Source: a virus | DNA: 27,233 nucleotides | Direction: 5' to 3' (one strand) | IMG/VR virus record: IMGVR_UViG_3300022723_000079 | Coordinates: 1 to 27,233 of that record | Shown here: positions 6,192 through 14,187 of the stretch, in pieces | Layout of the letters: each line of letters begins with the position of its first letter | How positions within the stretch are numbered: the stretch's first letter is position 1 | The notes under the pieces: model-generated | Told to the model about the DNA's origin: nothing | Databases searched by the model: none | What the model saw: the letters and a program-made list of their open reading frames with translations, nothing else | Made by a program: the position numbers and the translations under genes

Positions 6192-7916
6192 TTAGGCGCC
6201 CGGATTCTTGTACAGGCCGCGGAAGTCGAGGGCGCCAGCGCCGAAGTCGAGCCGGGCCTTGAACCGCACGCCGTCAACCTCGAAACCCATCTGGCTTTCC
6301 GTGTAGACGCCGTCCTGGCCATCGAGATAGGCATATTCGATGGTGTCGATCGCATCCGGGTCTGCCGCCAGATACCACGCCGTCGCCGACGCCTCATCGA
6401 GCAGCGGCTCGATCACCGGTGTCAGCGACCGGCTGTATGGGTTGATCTTGTCCTGCTCGACCGGGACCATGTTCTGGGACGTGAACTGCAACGCCACCGT
6501 TTCGAGCGCGGCCGGCACGCACAAAGTGACCGCCTCGACACGGAGGTTGTAACCCTTCTCATCGCGCTTGCCGCCAGGCGCCAGTGAGGTCTGCTTGCGC
6601 ATCGCGGTACGGGCCGCGCCGATCGTTGCCACCGCGATCGCACCGCCAGAGCCGGCAAGGTTGCCGTGATTGGCATGAAACAGTGCGATCGTGTCAGTCA
6701 GCGCCGCGTTGGTCGTGATGATGCCCCAGACGATCTCGTTTTCGAGGGCGCCGGCCGCGGCACCCCAGGCCCGCGGCAACCGCGACAAGGCGTCGAGATC
6801 GTCGTTGACCAGGGTCTGCCGGGTGATCGCGACGATCCGGCCGAACGTATCGAGCTGGAACTGCTCGGACGCTTCACCGATCGTGCCCTGCTGGTACTCA
6901 CCATGTTCGTTGAGTTTCAACAGACGCGGCGCATCACCGATCTGGGCGCGGATCAACGGGCGGAAGTCGGTCGCCGTGCCCCGCCGTGCAATCCGGCGAT
7001 AGGTCCGCGGCGCCTTGTCGTAAGCCGCACGCAAGCGGCGGTTGACTTCGTTACCGAGAATGATCGGGAAATCGGAGGTCGTATGCATCCCGGCGCGCAA
7101 CCCGAGCTGGCTTGAACCGGCTGCCAGCGCCAAGGTGGCCATTTCGAGTCTGGTCAGGCCACGGGTGTTGACCCCTTCGCCCTCGAGACAATCGCGCGCC
7201 ATGTCGATCAGTGTCATGCCGCGATACTCACGGGCGCCATCATCAAGCTCGATATCGCCAGGGCTGACACGATGCGCCAGGGCATTGCCCATTCTCTCGA
7301 TGCGCGACTCGCGCTCGTCACGGCCGGACGCCGTTGCCCGCACCGGCGTGCGGCCGGGCAGGTTCTCGTTTGACTGCTCGGCGAACTGCCGCTGCAGCGC
7401 TTCGCGCACCTGGTCGATCGTCTGACCATCACGGATAAACGCGTCGGCCTCGGCTTCCTCAAAACCGAAGTCACGCACCGCCTGGCGAATGTTGTCGATC
7501 CGCGCGCGTTCGGCCGCTGTGGCTTCCTCGCGAACGGTCTCGATTGCCGCCTGGTCGCCACCTGGTGCCGACCGTGCTGCCGCCGCCTCGGCCTCAGCCT
7601 CGGAAATCTTCGATCGGACATCCTCGATCTCGGCAAGGATGCCCTTGTGCTCGTCCTCGATCTCGCGCGCACGTTCATCAGACGTGCCGTCAGTGATTTC
7701 CGCCATCTTGTCCTTGGCGCGGCGCTCGAGCGCGGCCAGATCCTTACGCAACGCGATCAGCACCGGGCTGGCCGTCATCACGTCAACGAAATCAAGTTCG
7801 GTAAACGCCGGAAGTTCCGCGAACGATGGCACGCCGAACACCATCGCGGTGACGGCAATGGCGAAAGCGGCCCCAAGTGCAACAGCCGCCAGATTGACCT
7901 TGGACAAAACCCGCAT
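6192..7916 (-). CDS. Major capsid protein with N-terminal coiled-coil (scaffold-like) domain
   Basis: The start is set at the ATG at 7916, because AAGGAG lies 8 nt upstream; a GTG at 7925 overlaps that ribosome site. The 574-residue product has three parts. Residues 1-33 are hydrophobic and resemble a signal peptide. Residues about 50-200 are charged and helical (LRKDLAALERRAKDKMAEIT and an Glu/Ala-rich stretch), like the delta/scaffold domain of HK97-type capsids. From about residue 260 the sequence (TTSDFPIILGNEVNRRLRAA, RIVAITRQTLVNDDL, NPYSRSLTPVIEPLL) is like the Mu gpT and protease-capsid-fusion capsid families. The upstream U35 protease would remove the delta-like part during head maturation. 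The capsid role is well supported. The N-terminal signal-like segment is odd. Confidence 0.88.
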   Translation of the reverse strand: MRVLSKVNLAAVALGAAFAIAVTAMVFGVPSFAELPAFTELDFVDVMTASPVLIALRKDLAALERRAKDKMAEITDGTSDERAREIEDEHKGILAEIEDVRSKISEAEAEAAAARSAPGGDQAAIETVREEATAAERARIDNIRQAVRDFGFEEAEADAFIRDGQTIDQVREALQRQFAEQSNENLPGRTPVRATASGRDERESRIERMGNALAHRVSPGDIELDDGAREYRGMTLIDMARDCLEGEGVNTRGLTRLEMATLALAAGSSQLGLRAGMHTTSDFPIILGNEVNRRLRAAYDKAPRTYRRIARRGTATDFRPLIRAQIGDAPRLLKLNEHGEYQQGTIGEASEQFQLDTFGRIVAITRQTLVNDDLDALSRLPRAWGAAAGALENEIVWGIITTNAALTDTIALFHANHGNLAGSGGAIAVATIGAARTAMRKQTSLAPGGKRDEKGYNLRVEAVTLCVPAALETVALQFTSQNMVPVEQDKINPYSRSLTPVIEPLLDEASATAWYLAADPDAIDTIEYAYLDGQDGVYTESQMGFEVDGVRFKARLDFGAGALDFRGLYKNPGA

Positions 7917-7938
7917 AGGTCTCACTCCTTTTTGAATT

Positions 7939-7973
7939 GCCGGGGCAATAAACCGTTGTCCTGCGGCCCCGGC
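7939..7973 (-). other. Inverted repeat between protease and capsid genes
   Basis: GCCGGGGC at 7939-7946 pairs perfectly with GCCCCGGC at 7966-7973. A smaller alternative hairpin uses GCCCC and GGGGC at 7966-7978. It lies immediately upstream of the capsid ribosome site (about 7927-7932) and has no U-tract. It could influence capsid translation or protect the mRNA 5' end. Confidence 0.35.
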
Positions 7974-8014
7974 GGGGCGCAGGCGGTGTCAGTCTTGCTA
8001 ATGTCTATCGAGTG

Positions 8015-8638
8015 CTACAGACCGGCCGCTCTGGCCCGCATCCGCATTCGTGTGCGCGCCGCCTGGCCATCATCACGCTTGATGATTTCGCAGGGGAACA
8101 CCCGTTCCTCACCGCTGCGCGTCTGCGCGCCGGCATCCGCGGGAACCGGAACCATCGAGATTTCGTAGGGTTCCCAATCGGTGATCCGATGCTCGTCGGG
8201 ACCTTCGTCCCGTTCGGTAATTTCCCGGCGATGAATGGCGTAGCCGACAGAGACATTGCGAATGATGCCGGACTTGATATCGCGCCACAGCGGGTCGACA
8301 TCTTCGCGCTCGGAAAACCGCAACAGCGCGTGACCCTGGCCGCCTTCGATCCAGGCCCGCTCGACCACCCCGAGCTGATTGGAGAGGTCATAGCTGCCGT
8401 GCGTGTTGAGCACGGCGGCGCCGGCATTCAGACGATCGAGACGCACCGCGTCATCGCTGACCACCAGCTCCTCGATGAAATCATCACCAAAGAACCGGCG
8501 GCGCAGAACCCGCGAACCAGTGGTCCAGACCACCTCGATGGTGCGCGCGTCGTCACGGACACTGGCCGGCTCAAATGAACCCTGCCGCATTTCCATTGGC
8601 TGCGGCTCGCGGCGGGTCATCATCTTCCGTATCGTCAT
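8015..8638 (-). CDS. HK97-family (U35) prohead protease
   Basis: The protease processes the capsid precursor and itself during head assembly. I chose the ATG at 8638 because GGAG lies 9 nt upstream; an in-frame ATG at 8662 is an alternative. The frame overlaps the end of the portal gene. In the 207-residue form the family motifs are LNTHG (His at about 80), RNVSVGY (the catalytic Ser at about 130) and YEISMVPVPAD (acidic Glu at about 159). These match the His-Ser-acid arrangement of phage U35 proteases. The C-terminus is Arg/Met-rich and basic. It is encoded between the portal and the capsid, the classic order. Confidence 0.92.
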   Translation of the reverse strand: MTIRKMMTRREPQPMEMRQGSFEPASVRDDARTIEVVWTTGSRVLRRRFFGDDFIEELVVSDDAVRLDRLNAGAAVLNTHGSYDLSNQLGVVERAWIEGGQGHALLRFSEREDVDPLWRDIKSGIIRNVSVGYAIHRREITERDEGPDEHRITDWEPYEISMVPVPADAGAQTRSGEERVFPCEIIKRDDGQAARTRMRMRARAAGL

Positions 8639-10088
8639 CGGTCCCGTCTCCGTTGTTGTCATCAGCCACGGCGGGCGCCGGGCTTGGGCTCGAATCGAAG
8701 GTGACGCCGGCGACAGTAATTCGCGGCTTCCATTCCTCGATCTCCGCGAGTTGCTCGTCCGGATTACGACCCGCTTCGGTCACCATCTGCGGCCACGTCG
8801 CACGGCCCATGCGCAGGTCGCGCTCCATCGCCTTGCCATCCTTATCCGGATCGACCAAGGGACGCCGCGGCATCGCCCATTCGACTTCTGGGATCTCGCG
8901 CGGCCCCTTGCCCAACCTGGCATAGGCTTGGTGAACCCGCGCCCAGGCCGGGTCACACCCCATTGGCACCAGCATGTGCCATTGCCAGTGATCGAGCGAT
9001 TGCCAAAACTCGAGCTTTCCCTCGCGGATCGACGAATAGTTGACCTTCGACAGGTCGCCGGTCAGCATTTCATAGGTCGTGCCAACACCGGCAGAGATCG
9101 CGTGCAGGTTGACGTTGAGATATTCCGCAATGCCCTGGACGGCGGCCGGCGTACCAAATGAAACCTCGTCATCGGCGTCCAGGTAGTGAATGAGGCCCGG
9201 GCTTATCCGTTCGATCTTGGTGCCGCCGGAATCCGCGACCTCGCCGACCGGGCTCGAGGTTCCGGTGCGCCGCACGAACACCGAGAAACAAGCCTCGATC
9301 TTCTTGCGCAACAATTCGGCTTCTTCGTACTCGTCGACATCGCGCATCCGCAGCGCTGCCGGAGTAAGCCATGGGGCTCCGCGCGCCTGGCCCGGGCGCA
9401 GCACATCGAAAATGTGATCGATATGGCGGGCATCCACCCGCTTGCTGGTGAACGAGCCGACCCGCGTCGGCACCACTTCGCCAGGATGTTCGTCAAACAA
9501 CCAGTAGGCGACCCGGCGCCCCTGGGCATCAAATTCGATCCCTTGCAGGATCACGCCATCGCCGCGGCGCTCGGTCTTGGCCGTGTCGATATAGTCCGGC
9601 TCGAGCACATCGACCGACAACGGGCAGGGTCCATTCGGCAGATCGCGCCAGACCAGCAACACCTCGCCAGCCTCGACAATGCAGCGAGCCGCCAGGTGCA
9701 TCTGCGCATAGAAGTTGGTCCCGGTGCAGGCATCGGAATGCTTGACGAACTTCTTCCAGTTCTTGTTGACCTTCTTCGCCGCGGCCTCGCTCAAGCCCAA
9801 CGGCCGCGGAATAATGCCCCGGCCGACCATGTGCGACGCCAGCGATCGCACGGCGCGGGCGCCATAGGGGTTGTTCCGTACCAGATCGCGCGAGCGATAC
9901 CGGATACGGTCGAGGCCGCCCAGCAGTTCCGCGTTGGCGCTATTGCCGGTCGCAACCCAGCTTTCGGTGCGCCGCCCGATCTTGGCTGCATCGTAGGCAC
10001 GCGAAAGATCAAGCGCCGACCGATAGTATTGACGACGCGCCGCCCAGCCCGGTGCAGCCCAGGCAATGACCTTTTCCAGCCGGTTCAT
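8571..10088 (-). CDS. Portal protein, lambda family
   Basis: This 505-residue protein is the dodecameric channel at the capsid vertex. Diagnostic stretches are RSRDLVRNNPYGARAVRSLA, GEVLLVWRD, DVLEPDYIDT, HIFDVLRPGQARGAPWLTPA and TTYEMLTGDLSKVNYSSIRE. The last of these is the near-universal signature of lambda gpB-type portals. The C-terminal ~40 residues are very acidic (a DDNNGDGTDDDTEDDD tail) and likely disordered. The start ATG is 4 nt after the gpW stop. The 3' end overlaps the protease gene by about 70 nt, which suggests compact coupling. Confidence 0.94.
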   Translation of the reverse strand: MNRLEKVIAWAAPGWAARRQYYRSALDLSRAYDAAKIGRRTESWVATGNSANAELLGGLDRIRYRSRDLVRNNPYGARAVRSLASHMVGRGIIPRPLGLSEAAAKKVNKNWKKFVKHSDACTGTNFYAQMHLAARCIVEAGEVLLVWRDLPNGPCPLSVDVLEPDYIDTAKTERRGDGVILQGIEFDAQGRRVAYWLFDEHPGEVVPTRVGSFTSKRVDARHIDHIFDVLRPGQARGAPWLTPAALRMRDVDEYEEAELLRKKIEACFSVFVRRTGTSSPVGEVADSGGTKIERISPGLIHYLDADDEVSFGTPAAVQGIAEYLNVNLHAISAGVGTTYEMLTGDLSKVNYSSIREGKLEFWQSLDHWQWHMLVPMGCDPAWARVHQAYARLGKGPREIPEVEWAMPRRPLVDPDKDGKAMERDLRMGRATWPQMVTEAGRNPDEQLAEIEEWKPRITVAGVTFDSSPSPAPAVADDNNGDGTDDDTEDDDPPRAAANGNAAGFI

Positions 10089-10092
10089 CGGA

Positions 10093-10290
10093 TCAATCGC
10101 TCGAATAGGACGCCAGGTGCGTGCGCGGTACCCGCACCGCGGGGTCGCTTTCGGCTTTCATCTCGGCGAGAATGGCGCGCATTTCCTTGAGCGAGCGATA
10201 CTCAACCGACTTGCCATCGTAAGAAACGCGCAGCACACCAGCCGCGATCGCTTCCTCAAGCGCGGTGATCTGGGCTTGGGTATAGGCCAT
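10093..10290 (-). CDS. gpW-like head-tail joining protein
   Basis: The 65-residue protein reads MAYTQAQITALEEAIAAGVL, then RVSYDGKSVEYRSLKEMRAI. This is the compact alpha-beta fold of lambda gpW, with the YDGKSVEYRS hairpin. gpW-type proteins complete the filled head and let the tail attach. The gene sits between the large terminase and the portal exactly as W does in lambda. Its ATG overlaps the terminase stop (TGATG at 10288-10292). Confidence 0.88.
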   Translation of the reverse strand: MAYTQAQITALEEAIAAGVLRVSYDGKSVEYRSLKEMRAILAEMKAESDPAVRVPRTHLASYSSD

Positions 10291-12344
10291 CAGGTCTTGC
10301 CCCAGTATTCCTCGGCCCGGTCGCCGAGATAATCATCGCGCGGCGCTTCCGACTTCCGCGTTGGCGCGGGTTCCGGGGTCAACGGCTTGTCGAACAGATC
10401 AAATTGATCCTGCAGCACCTGGCCGCGCTGTTGCGCCAGCAGCCGCCATTGATCCGGCGTCATTTCGTCCAGGCCGAGCCGCCACGCCAGGGCGCGGGCA
10501 TAAACAACCTTGTCCAGCGCCTCATTGCGCCGGCCATAGGCCTTTACCCACTCGCGTTTGATCCGGCCATCGCGGCGCTTGCGCTCAACAAGCGATTCCG
10601 CCGTGATCTGCTTGATGTAGCCTTCATCGACCAGGCCATGCGGCAGGTGCAAAGTGCCGGCGCCCCAACGGCCCGCCTCGTCCGGACCCTCGATCAATGA
10701 CCGCAGGCCGGCCATCACCAGCGCTTTGAGGCCGTGTGTTCCGACCGGGTAGAGGTTGACCTTGGCGACGATCCGCCCGCGGGCATTCTTGGTGTTGACC
10801 CGGCGCGGTGTACCGAGCGGCGGCAGGTGTTCACCATGGCGGCCGTCGAGGGCGAAAACATTGGGCCGGCCGCGAACGAAAGTGTAGACCCTCGGCGATA
10901 GATAACCGGAGTCAACCCCGAAGAGGTCGAGCGACATCGTGGCGCCGGTCGAGGCCTGGTATTGCTTCATGATCACGTCGACCAATGCGCGCCAGGGGGT
11001 CGGCGTTGCCGGATCACCTTCAACGATGCCGGTGTCTATCAACCAACCTTCACTGTTCGGACCCCAGCCCCACACATCCCATTCGATGCGATCCTTTTGC
11101 ACATCGGCCGACCCTGTCAGCAGCAGCGCGCCAGGCGGCACCATCCGCGGCGTGATATCTTCGCGCGCAGCGAGGATCTTCTCCCAGTCAGGCGCCTCAT
11201 GGGTTTCGTCCCAAGCCTCGCCGAGGATCTGTTGCGTGAACACCTTGAGCTTGAGGGGCGAGCCTTCCGCCTCGAGGTGTTTTTCCCAGATGAACGTCCA
11301 AGAAATGAACGGGCTGTAAGCCGCCCAGATGTGATAGCTCGGCTGCCGATCGCGGCACCGGCCCTCGCAAGGATCACAGCGCCTGGCCTCGATCTCCTTT
11401 GGCGACAACACCGCCGGGATCGGTTCCTCGCCGTCCTCGAGGAAAGTCGGTATCCAGACGCCTTTGGCCAGCATCTCGCGCTTTTCGACGTTGTCGATCA
11501 GCACCCCGCAGCCCATGCAGGCCATCAGGACGCGGCCCTTTTCCTCGTCGAAATGAAGATTGTCGAATGTCAGGCGCTGGAACGATCCGCAATGACCGCA
11601 CGGCACGTAATACCGGCGTTGGTCGCCCGCCTCGTACATCGCCGTGATCCGGCAAGCGCCGATGATGCCAGGCGTCGACGTGGCCAGTTCCTTGGCGTCA
11701 TCGCCATAGGCGAGTTGGCGCGCACGGGCCTGGTCGACTGGATCGCCGCGACCGTCCGCGTCCCAGGGGAACTCTGAAACCTCGTCAAGGCTCAGATATT
11801 TGATGGAAACCGACTGCAGCCCTTTCGAGCTGGACCCGGTGACGATCTGGGAAAAGCCGCCAGCGAAGCGCTTGAACGCCGTGGTCGACGCGCCTTCATC
11901 GCGGCTGTTTTCGCGCGCCACGCGGTGGCGGATTTTCGGGCTGGCGTCGATCGCCGGCTGCAGTTTGACCCGATTGAACTTTGTCGCCTCGTCCAGCGAT
12001 GGCAACACCACCAAGTGCGTCCCGGGCGCCCGGTCGACGATATAGCCGAACCAGTTGACGTGCAGCTCGGTCTTGACCACCTGGGCAGAGCCGACGAACG
12101 TAGTCCGCCGTGCCGGGTGATCGGGATGCAAGGTGTCGAGCGGCTCGCGCGCAAACGGCACCCGGTCGGTCTGCCATGCGCCCGGATAGGGCGAACCGGA
12201 TTCGGCGGCGACCACGCGATGCTGGTCGGACCATTCCGAAACGCTCAGTTCCGGCGCCGGCTCGATCGCCAGGGCCAGGGCGGCGAACAGCACAGCGGCG
12301 CCGGCAGCAAGGCCGGGCAGTTTCTGGCGAACCGGATCGGTCAT
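10290..12344 (-). CDS. Terminase large subunit, lambda GpA family
   Basis: The 684-residue protein is the ATPase-nuclease that cuts and packages DNA. Visible parts are SVSEWSDQHR near residue 34, an ATPase P-loop region GSAQVVKTE (Lys91) and a Walker B strand LSLDEVSEF (Asp187, Glu188). A Cys cluster, CGHC (249, 252) and CMGC (276, 279), is typical of the family. The C-terminal nuclease part has SADVQKDRIEWDVWGWGP and DLFGVDSGYLSPRVYTFVRG. In the P-loop the residue before Lys is Val rather than the usual Gly. Lambda's own P-loop is also non-standard, so the enzyme need not be dead. The length fits the family. Its ATG overlaps the small subunit stop (12341-12344). Confidence 0.95.
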   Translation of the reverse strand: MTDPVRQKLPGLAAGAAVLFAALALAIEPAPELSVSEWSDQHRVVAAESGSPYPGAWQTDRVPFAREPLDTLHPDHPARRTTFVGSAQVVKTELHVNWFGYIVDRAPGTHLVVLPSLDEATKFNRVKLQPAIDASPKIRHRVARENSRDEGASTTAFKRFAGGFSQIVTGSSSKGLQSVSIKYLSLDEVSEFPWDADGRGDPVDQARARQLAYGDDAKELATSTPGIIGACRITAMYEAGDQRRYYVPCGHCGSFQRLTFDNLHFDEEKGRVLMACMGCGVLIDNVEKREMLAKGVWIPTFLEDGEEPIPAVLSPKEIEARRCDPCEGRCRDRQPSYHIWAAYSPFISWTFIWEKHLEAEGSPLKLKVFTQQILGEAWDETHEAPDWEKILAAREDITPRMVPPGALLLTGSADVQKDRIEWDVWGWGPNSEGWLIDTGIVEGDPATPTPWRALVDVIMKQYQASTGATMSLDLFGVDSGYLSPRVYTFVRGRPNVFALDGRHGEHLPPLGTPRRVNTKNARGRIVAKVNLYPVGTHGLKALVMAGLRSLIEGPDEAGRWGAGTLHLPHGLVDEGYIKQITAESLVERKRRDGRIKREWVKAYGRRNEALDKVVYARALAWRLGLDEMTPDQWRLLAQQRGQVLQDQFDLFDKPLTPEPAPTRKSEAPRDDYLGDRAEEYWGKT

Positions 12345-12910
12345 TGTTTCGTGCGTGTCTCCGTTGGATCATTCGTGCCAGTCACGACATCGACGCGCTC
12401 GAGCAGCGCCACGGCGAATTCGATTCGCAGCCGCCTGGCCATCTCTTTGAGGTGCGGGCGCAACACCGGCGCATCGACGCCGAGTTTTGCCGCCATGACC
12501 TCGGCCAGTTCGGCCACCACTTGCCCCTCTTTCGAGGTCAGGATCGACACCGCCTCGCGGGCGGCGCCCCGGACTTCACTGACCGGGCAAACCGTGCCGA
12601 GCCGTTGCTCGAGATCGAGTTCCTTGAGTTCCGCTTCTGCCGACGCCTTACGCCGTCTGGCACTCATCTCGATGTCGGCGGCCGGCGATGCCGGCGCCGG
12701 TGCGGCGGCTTCCTCGACGTTCACATTCTCGCGGCGGTGTTGCTCGAGCACGTCGAAATCGATTTTCGTCGTGCGCCCCTGCTTGACCGGGCTCAGCGCA
12801 TCGGCATAGCGCGTCACGTATCGGCTCAGACTGGACCGCGTGAGTTTGTTGCCGGGTTCGCTCAGGCGCTTGGCCGCTTCCGTGATCGAGACCAGTTCAC
12901 CCATGGACAT
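12341..12910 (-). CDS. Terminase small subunit, Nu1-like
   Basis: This 189-residue protein precedes the large subunit and overlaps it by ATGA. Its N-terminus (ELVSITEAAKRLSEPGNKLT, then RSSLSRYVTRYADAL) is a winged helix-turn-helix like Nu1/MerR-type DNA recognition domains. A disordered Ala/Pro linker follows at about residues 65-85. The C-terminal helices include AEAELKELDLEQRLGTVCPV, as in lambda-type small terminases. The protein would bind the packaging site and recruit the large subunit. The start could be the ATG at 12910 or the one at 12904; neither has a strong ribosome site. Confidence 0.82.
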   Translation of the reverse strand: MSMGELVSITEAAKRLSEPGNKLTRSSLSRYVTRYADALSPVKQGRTTKIDFDVLEQHRRENVNVEEAAAPAPASPAADIEMSARRRKASAEAELKELDLEQRLGTVCPVSEVRGAAREAVSILTSKEGQVVAELAEVMAAKLGVDAPVLRPHLKEMARRLRIEFAVALLERVDVVTGTNDPTETRTKQ

Positions 12911-13048
12911 GCGCCGCCACGGCGACCCGTGCAGCCTCTCAACCTTTCCCGTGTTTTGCGTGTATCGCTTGCGCGCCGGGCTACTAGAAAACCATCATGG
13001 TCGCGCGTGCCCCGCGGGGGGTGGGGGTCAGGAAGGACCCAAAACCTA
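12911..13048. other. Gene-free segment upstream of the small terminase; candidate cos/packaging region
   Basis: The 138 bp between the terminase small subunit and the small membrane protein hold two perfect palindromes: ACCATCATGGT (12991-13001) and CCCCGCGGGG (13010-13019). A G-rich run and a GGGTC/GACCC inverted repeat follow at about 13024-13039. In lambda-type phages with GpA terminases, cos lies just upstream of the small terminase gene. I cannot identify the nick site or the small-subunit binding boxes by sequence, so this is a positional candidate only. Confidence 0.3.
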
Positions 13049-13249
13049 TCAGCGTCCCGTGGCCTGGCGCTTGGCGTAGAACAGCCAGGCCAGACCGCAA
13101 CCCAAGCCGATCAGCGCGGAGCTAACCAGCCCAAGGCCGGCGAACCACCACAACAGACCGGCCATCACCACCGCAACCAGCGCAGCCGGGCCGGCGTGGG
13201 TCTGCAGTGCCAGCAGGTCGGTCTGCTTTTCCTGTTCGCTCTTGGTCAT
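13049..13249 (-). CDS. Small two-helix membrane protein (possible holin-like)
   Basis: The 66-residue protein has a charged N-terminus (MTKSEQEKQTDLLALQTHAG), then a hydrophobic stretch of about 35 residues from AALVAVVMAGLLWWFAGLGL to GLGCGLAWLFYAK. The stretch can be read as two short transmembrane helices, and the protein ends in a basic tail (KRQATGR). A very good ribosome site, GGAGG 7 nt before the ATG, supports translation. Charged ends with two membrane helices fit a class II holin, but no endolysin or spanin is adjacent. Another membrane role is equally possible. It is the last gene before the terminase region. Confidence 0.6.
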   Translation of the reverse strand: MTKSEQEKQTDLLALQTHAGPAALVAVVMAGLLWWFAGLGLVSSALIGLGCGLAWLFYAKRQATGR

Positions 13250-13304
13250 GATCGCCCTCCGTTCATGGGCCAGAGCCTAGCGCAGCATTGCCGCCCGTCT
13301 CAAG

Positions 13305-13907
13305 TCAGCGCCGCCTGGACCCCATGGCCCGGTGGAAGGCGGCGGGGAATTCCTCGTTGATCGTCCTGGCGACCACGCGCTCGAAGGTCTCATAGAACGG
13401 GAACGCCTTCTTGATCTTCGCCGAGGTGACAAAGATGTACAGCGCCTGCAGCCGACCGCCGACCGCCTCGAAGATACCGCGCGCCAAGACCTTGTAGCGG
13501 TCACCGACCAGCGCCCTCGGACGCCAGCGTTTCGACACGCCCTTGGAGGTGCGCCTGATCTTACCCGACACCGGGATGGCGAGCCGTCCGGACTTCGGCA
13601 CCTTGGTGCCGCCGCGCGCGTGCTTCTGCAAATGCGCCCGGCCCAGCGTGTCGAACAGCGAGGCCGATGCCTCACCGCCGGCGCGGAACGTGCCGACCTT
13701 GGCCTTGTCGACCCGGAGCGCGGAGGTCAGGAAACGCTTGTTGCGCACCTTCACCGATGACGGCCACACCTCGCCGACGATCTCGCGGCGCGCAGCAAAG
13801 ACGCCAGTGTTGAGCGAATTGACCAGGGCGAACGGCACCTGGTCGATGGCACCGCCCAATTGCTTGGCCTTCTTCTCGAAGTCCGACAGATCGACGATCA
13901 GGACCAT
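13305..13907 (-). CDS. Putative minor tail protein, lambda gpZ-like
   Basis: The 200-residue, strongly basic protein has an N-terminal helix (DLSDFEKKAKQLGGAIDQVP, then FALVNSLNTGVFAARREIVG) and a central Arg/Lys-rich region. The C-terminus is TFERVVARTINEEFPAAFHR, then AMGSRRR. The general plan of helix, KVRNKRF-like basic centre and C-terminal helix with conserved Arg and Phe is like phage minor tail protein Z, a tail completion protein. The similarity is by pattern only. The location is unusual, because it lies ahead of the terminase genes rather than in the tail cluster. GGAAAG lies 6 nt upstream of the ATG. Confidence 0.5.
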   Translation of the reverse strand: MVLIVDLSDFEKKAKQLGGAIDQVPFALVNSLNTGVFAARREIVGEVWPSSVKVRNKRFLTSALRVDKAKVGTFRAGGEASASLFDTLGRAHLQKHARGGTKVPKSGRLAIPVSGKIRRTSKGVSKRWRPRALVGDRYKVLARGIFEAVGGRLQALYIFVTSAKIKKAFPFYETFERVVARTINEEFPAAFHRAMGSRRR

Positions 13908-13932
13908 CGTGGCTTTCCAAACGCCCGCAGCA

Positions 13933-13963
13933 GGACCGGGGATGCAGAACGCCTCCCCGGTCC
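13933..13963. repeat. Perfect 10-bp inverted repeat in the leader ahead of the late operon
   Basis: GGACCGGGGA (13933-13942) and TCCCCGGTCC (13954-13963) are exact reverse complements around an 11-nt loop. The repeat sits 26-56 nt upstream of the first minus-strand late gene (start 13907). No U-tract follows on either strand, so it is not a simple terminator. It could be a protein-binding site or an RNA hairpin in the late leader. Confidence 0.6.
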
Positions 13964-14152
13964 CGTCACATGGTGCTCTCAGGTATCTCTCATTGGCGGG
14001 CCAGGCGCTACTCCGGCTAGCGAGCTTTTCCGGTCAGCGTCCACCGCGAGACGTGCTACTTGCTGACAGCCATCGGCCCGTTCGTTCACACATCAAGCCT
14101 AACCACTATCCCGCGACGACCAATCTGCGTGTCTGCTTTCCACGCCGCCGCC

Positions 14153-14187
14153 AAAGAAAAACCCGGCTGACCGTTTCCGGCGCCGGG
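14153..14187 (-). terminator. Rho-independent terminator, minus strand
   Basis: On the minus strand, CCCGGC (14187-14182) pairs with GCCGGG (14167-14162), with an extra wobble pair and an inner CCG-GAAA-CGG mini-hairpin. A U-run follows, TTTTTCTTT (14161-14153). This is the strongest terminator in the window. It would stop transcription coming from the primase side before it enters the late genes, unless an antitermination factor acts. Confidence 0.75.

Noticed and set aside
9186-10190. Plus-strand frame of about 334 residues opposite the portal gene
   Set aside because: Arg/Gly/Ala-rich with no recognisable domain, and the minus strand has clear lambda-type portal motifs.
13010-13040. G-rich run considered as a G-quadruplex
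   Set aside because: Only two of the G-tracts are long; the others are doublets. A palindrome and small inverted repeat explain the composition as well.
12110-13360. Plus-strand frame of about 416 residues opposite terminase and membrane genes
   Set aside because: It spans several convincing minus-strand genes, is Arg-rich and has no domain or ribosome site.
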